This document shows, in pieces, positions 1-5,175 of a stretch of 5,313 nucleotides of DNA. Source of the stretch: JBLHRE01 sp047625765 (GTDB taxonomy: Bacteria; Bacteroidota; Bacteroidia; Flavobacteriales; JBLHRE01); assembly GCA_047625765.1 (NCBI GenBank), contig JBLHRE010000128.1, positions 1 to 5,313 of the forward strand. The letters run 5' to 3'. Made by a program: the position numbers and the translations under genes. Positions within the stretch are counted from its first letter, which is position 1, and each line of letters starts with the position of its first letter. The notes under the pieces were generated by a model. The model searched no databases, was not told the origin of the DNA, and was given only the letters and a program-made list of their open reading frames with translations.

Positions 1-23
1 GAGGCGATAAAAAAAGGCCTTAT

Positions 24-82
24 AAAAAACCAGAGCTTTTAAAGTTTGGCACTTTACAGCAGCTTTCAAAAGGGCTCTTTGG
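24..82 (-). terminator. Candidate rho-independent terminator of the biotin operon
   Basis: On the minus strand, about 90 nt past the stop of the last operon gene, an imperfect stem pairs AGAGC (78-74) with GCTCT (36-32). It is extended by CC/GG outside and TTTT/AAAA inside, with two small bulges. A run of six T (29-24) follows at once. A smaller perfect stem, AAAGT-GCCAA-ACTTT, can form inside the loop. The T-run directly after the stem is the best argument; the bulges and the long loop are against it. A second T-run lies further on, at 17-11. Confidence 0.4.
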
Positions 83-144
83 CCAAAATGGAATTATTAC
101 ACCCCTTTTGGGAGATTATTAAAATAGACTACTCGTTATATAGG

Positions 145-182
145 AAAGGCTTCAAATTATTTCGAAAGCCCTTTTTATTTTT
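145..182 (+). terminator. Plus-strand terminator-like hairpin abutting the 3' end of the ketoacyl synthase gene
   Basis: On the plus strand AAAGG-CTT (145-152) pairs with AAG-CCTTT (166-174, one bulged C), with a further AAA/TTT pairing near a TTA loop. The stem runs into CTTTTTATTTTT, so the T-rich side faces plus-strand transcription. It overlaps the last codons of the minus-strand gene. It would make sense as a terminator for a convergent gene lying left of the window, which I cannot see. Confidence 0.3.
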
Positions 183-1365
183 CAAGAATAATAGAAACGG
201 CATTGCCGCCAAAGCCCATTGCATTCACCATAATGCGTTGCATTATTTTGTCGGTATTCCCTTTACAGAAAGGTGTTTTGATAAAACGTTTCTGCTGCAG
301 CATTTCCAAAGCCAATTCCATACTCAATGCTCCAGAGGCTCCAAAGCTATGCCCTATTTTCCACTTGTTTCCTGTCATCAATGGCAACATGTCATGGAAT
401 ACGGTCTTAATGGCTTCGAACTCGGCAGAATCTCCTTTATGGGTGCCTGGTGCATGCATTACAATGGTATCTATTTGCTGTGGCTGTAAATGGGCTTCTC
501 GCAAAGCTGCTTTCATGGCATCCTGAAAACCCTTTCCATTTTTATTGATAGAAGTATTGGTGCTGATTTCTTCTGAGGCAAATCCCCAACCGGTAATTTT
601 TGCAAGGTATTCTGCTGGATTTTTTTCGAGCATAAATGTCGCGGATCCTTCTCCAAGTATCAAGGTATTCTTGTTGTTGTCGTAATCAACTCCTTTGCAA
701 GGATATTCGGAAGCCTGATTGCCGGCATACAAACGCAGGGCCTTTATTTGGGCAATCGTAAAATCAGTCAAAGGTGCTTCAGAGCCTCCTACCAAAAAAG
801 CATCGGCCATATCGGCTTTTAACCAAGCAATGCCATTTAATACCGCATGCAAAGCTGTGCTGCAGGTAATAGAATGCTCTATGCGAACACCGTTTGTCTT
901 TAAATCTTGGCCCAACCAAGAAGAGATATTCCCTAAAGTGGTCGAAGGGGAAGTTTTTACTGGGATACTTTTCGCTCCTTGTTTTAAGAAGCTGCTATGT
1001 GTTGCTTCCAACAATTCGGTAGCTCCTCTAGAAGAACCTATGTTGATTCCCACCCGTTTGTTTTCGCAATTAAATTTGGAAACAGTTTGTCTACCAGACA
1101 AAATTCCAAGCAAGGTTGAGGTGTCTAGGTCGGTGTAGTTTGGATTTTCTTTTCTCAAAGCATTGAGAGCGGCAAGTACTTCTGGATGAGCAGGAGCACA
1201 CCATTCTTTTTGGCCATTAAAGGTTTTCTGAAAAAGAAAATGTGCAGGAGAATTATAGGCAGAAGTAATGGTGCTGCGTTCTAGACCTAAAGGACTAGCG
1301 GAGCCATAAGAAACAATGCCGATTGTATGTTTAATTTTTTCCAAATCTGTCGAGCGCCTCTTCAA
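175..1365 (-). CDS. FabB/FabF-like beta-ketoacyl synthase at the end of the biotin operon
   Basis: This is a decarboxylating condensing enzyme of the KAS I/II (thiolase-fold) family, soluble, 396 aa from the TTG used here against roughly 410 for typical FabB/FabF. The full active site is visible: nucleophile Cys168 in SITCSTA, His304 in VMHAPGTHKGD, Lys334, and His339 in KIGHSFGASG. The spacings (136, 30 and 5 residues) match those of E. coli FabB (C163, H298, K328, H333). The N-terminal SASPLG motif and the C-terminal NAMGFGGNA loop are also present. The gene overlaps the 3' end of bioA, so it is part of the biotin operon, and a role in making the pimeloyl chain is a reasonable inference, not proven. 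No ATG lies near the N-terminus: TTG at 1365 (35-nt overlap with bioA) or TTG at 1344 (389 aa, 14-nt overlap) are the options. Substrate chain length cannot be read from the sequence. A housekeeping FabF is less likely given the neighbours. Confidence 0.92.
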   Translation of the reverse strand: MKRRSTDLEKIKHTIGIVSYGSASPLGLERSTITSAYNSPAHFLFQKTFNGQKEWCAPAHPEVLAALNALRKENPNYTDLDTSTLLGILSGRQTVSKFNCENKRVGINIGSSRGATELLEATHSSFLKQGAKSIPVKTSPSTTLGNISSWLGQDLKTNGVRIEHSITCSTALHAVLNGIAWLKADMADAFLVGGSEAPLTDFTIAQIKALRLYAGNQASEYPCKGVDYDNNKNTLILGEGSATFMLEKNPAEYLAKITGWGFASEEISTNTSINKNGKGFQDAMKAALREAHLQPQQIDTIVMHAPGTHKGDSAEFEAIKTVFHDMLPLMTGNKWKIGHSFGASGALSMELALEMLQQKRFIKTPFCKGNTDKIMQRIMVNAMGFGGNAVSIILEK

Positions 1366-2611
1366 TTACACGGTATACTTTTTTCAATTCTTCGTCTGTA
1401 ATTACATACGGAGGAAGAATGTAAACCACATTCCCCAATGGGCGCAAAAGTACACCTCTTTCCAAGAAAAAATCATACAATTCATCACGAAGTGAACTGA
1501 AATAGGAAGTGTTTTCGCCTGTTTCAAATTCAAGAGCAAGCACAGTCCCTAATTGTCGAATGGTACGCACGGCTTTGTGTTCTTTCCATTTTGCCAATTG
1601 TGCAGTATGCGAACTTGCGATTTGGGCTATTTGGTTTTTGGTAGTTTCGTTCGTTAAAAGTTTCAAACTAGCCAATGCTGCCGCACATCCCATGGCATTT
1701 CCCGTATAAGAATGTCCATGAAAAAAGGTTTTCATTTTATCCTCAGAAAGGAATGCCTCGTAGATTTCGGCCGAACATGTGGTTACTGCCAATGGCATGA
1801 AACCAGCCGTTAAACATTTCGAGAAACACATCATGTCTGGTTGTTCGGTCAAATAATCGCAAGCGAAAAGTTTGCCTGTTCTTCCAAAACCCGTCATCAC
1901 TTCATCGGCTATGGTCAGCACTTTGTATTGCTTGCAAAGGGCAATGCATTTATCTAGAATTTCTGGACTGTACATGCGCATTCCTGCCGAGCCTTGTAAC
2001 AATGGCTCAAAAATAAAAGCGGCAATATCTTGTTGCTTTAAGGCGTTTTCCAATTGGAAAAGTACGGCCTTGTCATTTGTTCCATTAGGAAATGGAAGAT
2101 GCTCTACATCAAAAGAGAATTTGTCGTAAGCACTAAAGAAAGTGTCTTTAGCTCCAGCACTCATGGCTCCAAAAGTGTCGCCATGATAAGCGCCATCCAA
2201 TGCAATTAGTTTGCTCTTAGATTGTCCTTGATTGTAATAATATTGAATCGCCATTTTCATGGCAGATTCTATAGCAGTCGAGCCATTGTCGGTATAGAAA
2301 ACCCTTTTTTGATTTGAGGGTAAAAGATTCAAAAGTGTTTCGGCAAGATCGACAGCTGGTTTGTGGGTGAAGCCAGCAAAAATCACATGTTCTAATTCGT
2401 GCATTTGAGCAGTAATGGCATCCGCAATTTCTTTCCTAGCATGGCCCAATGGATTGACCCACCAGCTAGAAACAGCATCAATAATTTCTTTGCCATCTTC
2501 GGTAAACAAAATAGCATCCTTTGCCTTTACAATTGGAACAGCAGGTTTTGCCGTGTGCATTTGTGTATAAGGGTGCCAAATATATGCTTGATCTTTTTCT
2601 TGAATGGTCAT
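1331..2611 (-). CDS. bioA: Adenosylmethionine-8-amino-7-oxononanoate aminotransferase (DAPA synthase)
   Basis: Class III, fold-type I PLP aminotransferase that converts 7-keto-8-aminopelargonate (KAPA) to 7,8-diaminopelargonate (DAPA) in the cytosol; in this family S-adenosylmethionine is the usual amino donor. The length of 426 aa matches BioA. Visible motifs in order: WHPYTQM (12-18) and SSWW (48-51) of the substrate pocket, NGST (109-112) for the PLP phosphate, GAYHGDTFGAMS (140-151), ADEVMTGFGRTG (235-246) with PLP-ring Asp236, the Schiff-base Lys265 in FSKCLTAG, GHSYTGN (299-305), and RPLGNVVYILPPY (390-402). The conserved WHPYTQM favours a SAM-using BioA over lysine-using variants (inference). 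The ATG follows the bioD stop codon directly (TAG then ATG, no gap), implying translational coupling. The 3' end overlaps the ketoacyl synthase gene. Confidence 0.97.
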   Translation of the reverse strand: MTIQEKDQAYIWHPYTQMHTAKPAVPIVKAKDAILFTEDGKEIIDAVSSWWVNPLGHARKEIADAITAQMHELEHVIFAGFTHKPAVDLAETLLNLLPSNQKRVFYTDNGSTAIESAMKMAIQYYYNQGQSKSKLIALDGAYHGDTFGAMSAGAKDTFFSAYDKFSFDVEHLPFPNGTNDKAVLFQLENALKQQDIAAFIFEPLLQGSAGMRMYSPEILDKCIALCKQYKVLTIADEVMTGFGRTGKLFACDYLTEQPDMMCFSKCLTAGFMPLAVTTCSAEIYEAFLSEDKMKTFFHGHSYTGNAMGCAAALASLKLLTNETTKNQIAQIASSHTAQLAKWKEHKAVRTIRQLGTVLALEFETGENTSYFSSLRDELYDFFLERGVLLRPLGNVVYILPPYVITDEELKKVYRVIEEALDRFGKN

Positions 2612-3238
2612 CTAAATTGCTTTTAATGCTTCTTTTAATTTTTGGGCTTGTTCGGATATAAATTGAGCATTAACCTCATTGCTTTGGTCTACCCTTCCAA
2701 TGATATGAACCCCGCCAATCTTCTCAATAATTTCTTCGCTAGGAAGGTTTTCTTCGCCATTAAATAATATTCCAGCAATGGGGATATTTCTATCCTTTAA
2801 TGCCTGAATGCTCATTAGGGTATGATTGATACTCCCCAAATAATGCCTGGAAACCAAAATGACTGGGATTTGCCAATCTGCGAAAACATCCAACAAAGTT
2901 TCTTGTTGATTGATTGGAACCATCAATCCGCCAGCACCTTCTATTAGAAGTCGATTATGGCTCTCTGGAATAACTAAAGCCTCCTTTTGAATGGTAATTC
3001 CATCCAGTTCGGCCGAATAATGCGGAGATGCAGGTATGTTTAAGCGAAAGGCTTCTGGGTGCATTCTCTCTTTTGGATTGCTAATCCAAGATGCGACTTT
3101 ATGGCTATCGGTATTCTCCAAATCCCCTGCCTGAATCGGTTTCCAATAATCCATACCAAGCGCTTCTGCAATAATTGCAGCCGCTACGGTTTTACCTACT
3201 TCGGTACCAATTCCACTTACGATTAGATGTTTAGACAT
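2612..3238 (-). CDS. bioD: ATP-dependent dethiobiotin synthetase
   Basis: Carboxylates DAPA with CO2 and closes the ureido ring to dethiobiotin using ATP and Mg2+; cytosolic, P-loop NTPase fold, normally a homodimer. At 208 aa it is slightly shorter than the roughly 225 aa of E. coli BioD. The P-loop is GIGTEVGKT (residues 9-17). KPIQAG (33-38) carries the conserved substrate/phosphate lysine Lys33, SPH (71-73) fits the DAPA-binding segment, and EGAGGLMVPI (100-109) supplies the Mg-binding Glu100 and the glycine loop. The nucleotide-base end of the protein is reduced, as is common in this family. The ATG overlaps the end of bioF by 8 nt (ATGTCTAA), and the TAG stop abuts the bioA ATG, so the gene sits mid-operon. 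Confidence 0.96.
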   Translation of the reverse strand: MSKHLIVSGIGTEVGKTVAAAIIAEALGMDYWKPIQAGDLENTDSHKVASWISNPKERMHPEAFRLNIPASPHYSAELDGITIQKEALVIPESHNRLLIEGAGGLMVPINQQETLLDVFADWQIPVILVSRHYLGSINHTLMSIQALKDRNIPIAGILFNGEENLPSEEIIEKIGGVHIIGRVDQSNEVNAQFISEQAQKLKEALKAI

Positions 3239-4331
3239 TCGGGAAGTGGGTGTTGATTGCTTTTACTAAAGCGTTAATTTCTTCTGAGGTATTATTGGCA
3301 TGCAAGCAAATGCGAATGCGTTCTTCTCCTTTTGCTACCGTAGGGTGAAGTATGGCTTTTACATCAAATTGCATTTCTTGAAGTGTTGCAGCAAGTTCTT
3401 TTACTCGTACGTTTCCAGGGCAAATAATACACTGAATTGGAGAGCAGGAAGCAATCAAATGATTTTTTACGGTTGGGCTTAGCTCATTTCGGAATTGCAT
3501 GATATTTTCCTTGATTGTTTTCCTTTCGTGATGCGCATTTGCACAAAGTAAATGTGCTTGCTGAATGGCTGCAACACTGTGTTCTGGAAGAGCCGTAGTA
3601 TAGATAAACGATCTTGAAAAATTCACGAGATACTGTTTCAAAGTTTCTGAGCCCGCAATACAAGCGCCATGTACGCCTAAAGCTTTTCCAAAGGTATGGA
3701 TGCGCGCATAGACTTTGTTTTCAAGCTTCAATTGAGAAACCAGGCCTTGTCCATGTGTTCCAAAAACTCCTGTGGCATGTGCTTCATCTACTACTAATTC
3801 TGCTTGGTGTTTTTGACACAATTCAGCAATTTCGGTTAAAGGAGCTATATCACCATCCATGGAGTAAATACTTTCTACAATGACTACTTTTTTGCCAACG
3901 GCATTTTGTAGTTTTTGTTCTAGGGATGTAAGGTTGTTATGTTCAAAGGCAAAACTGTTGGCATTGCTCAGGCGGATGCCATCGCGTACTGAAGCATGAA
4001 TGTATTGATCGTAGATGTAGGTGTCTCCTTTTTGCAACAGACAACTAAACAAACCAATATTAGTATCGTAGCCAGAGTTGTAAATAAGCGTAGCATCTGT
4101 ATTGTAAAACTGTGCTAGTTCGTTTTCAACCTCTACAAAGAGTTTGTGATTCCCTGAAATCAATCGAGATCCTCCAGAGCCATTACTTAGTTGTTGGGAT
4201 GTTTTTACTCGAGAAGCTAATCCTAAATAATCATTGGATGAAAATTCTAAGAAGGTAGAAGAGGGAGGAAGTGTGCGCAAAGCATTTTCCTGTTCTCTTA
4301 ATGCTAAGCGTTTATGTAGCTGTTCGTCCAT
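3231..4331 (-). CDS. bioF: 8-amino-7-oxononanoate synthase (KAPA synthase)
   Basis: PLP enzyme of the alpha-oxoamine synthase family that condenses pimeloyl-ACP (or pimeloyl-CoA) with L-alanine to KAPA; first gene of the operon. Numbered from the ATG at 4331 the protein has 366 aa. Motifs: SNDYLGLA (32-39), GSGGSRLISGNH (51-62), NSGYDTN (85-91), ESIYSMDGD (153-161), VDEAHATGVFG (181-191) with PLP-ring Asp182 and stacking His185, and Schiff-base Lys216 in TFGKALG. BioF is preferred over KBL (2-amino-3-ketobutyrate CoA ligase) or serine palmitoyltransferase because bioD and bioA follow directly. An upstream in-frame TTG at 4340 would add three residues (MPC); the ATG is preferred. The protein is somewhat shorter than E. 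coli BioF (384 aa), with the N-terminal helix trimmed. The stop overlaps the bioD start by 8 nt. Confidence 0.96.
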   Translation of the reverse strand: MDEQLHKRLALREQENALRTLPPSSTFLEFSSNDYLGLASRVKTSQQLSNGSGGSRLISGNHKLFVEVENELAQFYNTDATLIYNSGYDTNIGLFSCLLQKGDTYIYDQYIHASVRDGIRLSNANSFAFEHNNLTSLEQKLQNAVGKKVVIVESIYSMDGDIAPLTEIAELCQKHQAELVVDEAHATGVFGTHGQGLVSQLKLENKVYARIHTFGKALGVHGACIAGSETLKQYLVNFSRSFIYTTALPEHSVAAIQQAHLLCANAHHERKTIKENIMQFRNELSPTVKNHLIASCSPIQCIICPGNVRVKELAATLQEMQFDVKAILHPTVAKGEERIRICLHANNTSEEINALVKAINTHFPNV

Positions 4332-4334
4332 GCA

Positions 4335-4368
4335 AGGCAAAGCTCGAATAAAATATGTTAGTTTGCAA
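4335..4368 (-). promoter_or_regulatory. BirA-operator-like inverted repeat upstream of bioF (weak)
   Basis: Read on the minus strand: TTGCAAACT, 16-nt AT-rich spacer, GCTTTGCCT. The left half matches the E. coli bio operator half-site TTGTAAACC at 7 of 9 positions, the right half matches GGTTTACAA at 5 of 9, and the 16-nt spacing equals that of the E. coli operator. The two halves share a perfect GCAAA/TTTGC core. The site lies just upstream of the bioF start, where a biotin-responsive repressor would act. The right half is poor, so this is only a candidate. It requires a BirA with a DNA-binding domain, which not all Bacteroidota have. Confidence 0.25.
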
Positions 4369-4369
4369 T
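4338..4369 (-). promoter_or_regulatory. Candidate Bacteroidota-type promoter for the biotin operon
   Basis: On the minus strand ATTG (4369-4366), a 20-nt spacer and GAGCTTTG (4345-4338) resemble the -33 TTTG / -7 TAnnTTTG pattern of Bacteroidota housekeeping promoters, with one mismatch in each box. Transcription would then start almost at the bioF ATG, giving a very short leader. An alternative -7 region is the TATTTTAT in the spacer. It overlaps the operator-like repeat. Confidence 0.25.
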
Positions 4370-4393
4370 GTTTGACGCCATTTCATAGCTTGG
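4362..4393 (+). promoter_or_regulatory. Candidate Bacteroidota-type promoter for the small membrane-protein gene
   Basis: On the plus strand TTTG (4362-4365), a 20-nt spacer and TAGCTTGG (4386-4393) match the -33 TTTG / -7 TAnnTTTG pattern with one mismatch. A start near 4400 would leave a leader of about 18 nt before the ATG at 4418. The -33 box falls within the half-site of the operator-like repeat for bioF, so both directions could share control. Confidence 0.3.
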
Positions 4394-4417
4394 TGAATAT
4401 CATCTAACTCAAACCTT

Positions 4418-4728
4418 ATGACCTTACCAAAATCGGTTAGAATTGATAGTGTAATCACTATTGTCTTACTGATAATTCCTGCAGTTTTGTATGTGGTAAA
4501 GTTTAATGAATTCAACTTGTCCAAGGAGCCAAACGATTGGGGTGTTTTGGAGATTTCTTTGGAGGAGTTACTAAAACTATCATTTCATTAATAAGTTTAG
4601 TTGAGCTGACTTATATTTCGGTTAGTATTAACAAGTTTTCTTCGGATGAAATTAGCTTTGCAATATTCCGTAATTGGAGAATTTATTACACATCTAAGTA
4701 TTACAACAGCTTCACTGAAGCAAAATGA
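4418..4728 (+). pseudogene. Small two-helix membrane protein (FGDFFGG-motif type), apparently frameshifted
   Basis: The first part opens with ATG at 4418 and reads MTLPKSVRIDS, a hydrophobic helix (VITIVLLIIPAVLYVV, residues 12-27) and FNEFNLSKEPNDWG. This frame then leaves the pattern and stops at 4589-4591. From about 4546, in the neighbouring frame, the text continues FGDFFGGVTKTIISLISLVELTYISV, a second hydrophobic segment, and ends at TGA 4726-4728. WG followed by xFGDFFGG and a hydrophobic helix is, to my knowledge, a recurrent pattern in small uncharacterised inner-membrane proteins and at the N-terminus of some proteins labelled putative phage abortive infection proteins. Between the Trp codon (4538-4540) and the Phe codon (4546-4548) there are 5 nt where 6 are expected, so one base appears to be missing. 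The repaired protein would be about 103 aa. Function unknown. A sequencing error is the main alternative to a true pseudogene. It is divergent from bioF and more AT-rich than the operon. Confidence 0.6.
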
Positions 4729-5007
4729 TAATTTAAAAGATCACTTTAAAAACCTTTTGGAATAGAAAGGAGCGCTAAAGGTTCCATATGAATGGTCATA
4801 TTATATAATAATGTTCTCATGTAAGTTCAAGTAATAAGTGCAACAGGAATTTAAACAGCTTATCTTGAATCAAAGGTATCAAATCTTACTAATGGATTAA
4901 TGCGTAGGCCTTATTCATAAGAGTCTGTTCCGAGAATCGGGAGACTTTCACCCTTTGGGACATTCTTTGAAAGAACTGTATTTACTCTTCCAGGCACACA
5001 CAATGTA

Positions 5008-5110
5008 TATAAAAAATAGGCAAATTAGTATTGAAATCAAGGCTTTGGGCTCGTATCAAACTTTGTGCTTAACCGAAAGTTTGGTACTTCGAAATCGCCT
5101 ACTTTTTATA
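5008..5110. repeat. Nested inverted repeat (two coaxial stems)
   Basis: The outer arms are 5008-5021 (TATAAAAAATAGGC) and 5097-5110 (GCCTACTTTTTATA), 13 of 14 positions pairing with one A/C mismatch. Inside them, 5053-5064 (GTATCAAACTTT) pairs with 5076-5087 (AAAGTTTGGTAC) over 12 positions including one T-G wobble, around an 11-nt loop. Between the two stems are asymmetric strands of 31 and 9 nt. The outer stem has an A-tract on one side and a T-tract on the other, as in bidirectional terminators, and it lies 65 nt past the stop of the gene entering from the right edge. It may be a terminator, a structured RNA or a small non-autonomous element; there is no visible target-site duplication. 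Confidence 0.5.
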
Positions 5111-5146
5111 GACTAAAAGGTGTAAGTAATTTAAATAATGAAACAC

Positions 5147-5160
5147 GAACCCTTTGGTTC
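5147..5160 (-). terminator. Short hairpin after the right-edge gene (weak)
   Basis: GAACC and GGTTC form a perfect 5-bp stem around a 4-nt loop, 15 nt past the stop codon of the minus-strand gene at the right edge. On the minus strand it is followed by GTGTTTCATTATTT, which is T-rich but not a clean T-run. It may be a weak terminator or help end transcription together with the larger repeat further on. Confidence 0.2.
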
Positions 5161-5175
5161 TGAGATTTTAAACTA

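Larger units (their letters stand above)
4729..5175. other. AT-rich intergenic region without a convincing gene; several inverted repeats
   Basis: No reading frame here has both a good start and recognisable protein features. The region holds several small dyads: TTCCGA-GAA-TCGGGA (4928-4942, one wobble pair), TTCTTT-G-AAAGAA (4963-4975), CTTTCA/TGAAAG (4945-4973), the AT palindrome ATTATATAAT near 4803-4812, and the large nested repeat at 5008-5110. On the plus strand a stop-free stretch of 71 codons (4901-5116) has no start codon near its beginning. The region could be decayed accessory DNA or could encode a structured RNA; the sequence alone does not decide. Confidence 0.5.

Noticed and set aside
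46..60. Sigma-54-like TTGGCAC followed by GC
   Set aside because: The spacing between the GG and GC elements is one base too short, and no gene follows on the plus strand.
46..489. 147-codon plus-strand open frame at the left end
   Set aside because: It lies mostly antisense to the ketoacyl synthase, whose catalytic motifs are unmistakable; its translation is low-complexity and has no recognisable domain.
719..1138. 139-codon plus-strand open frame
   Set aside because: Fully antisense to the active-site region of the ketoacyl synthase; a shadow of its codon pattern.
3231..4331. bioF as KBL or serine palmitoyltransferase
   Set aside because: These are close homologues with the same motifs, but the direct 8-nt overlap with bioD and the following bioA make KAPA synthase far more likely.
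4312..4524. 70-codon minus-strand open frame upstream of bioF
   Set aside because: It starts with TTG, overlaps the bioF start region, and is antisense to the plus-strand membrane-protein gene, which gives a much more protein-like reading.
41..5089. Near-identical 14-mers AAAGTTTGGCACTT (41-54) and AAAGTTTGGTACTT (5076-5089) on both sides of the operon, considered as element ends or repeats
   Set aside because: A rough estimate shows that several 13-of-14 matches are expected by chance in a window of this size; the similarity does not extend and there are no duplicated target sites.
4901..5116. 71-codon stop-free plus-strand stretch in the right-hand non-coding region
   Set aside because: No start codon near its beginning; the only ATG (5003) leaves 37 codons; no recognisable motif; the stretch is within reach of chance for six frames; it overlaps the nested inverted repeat.
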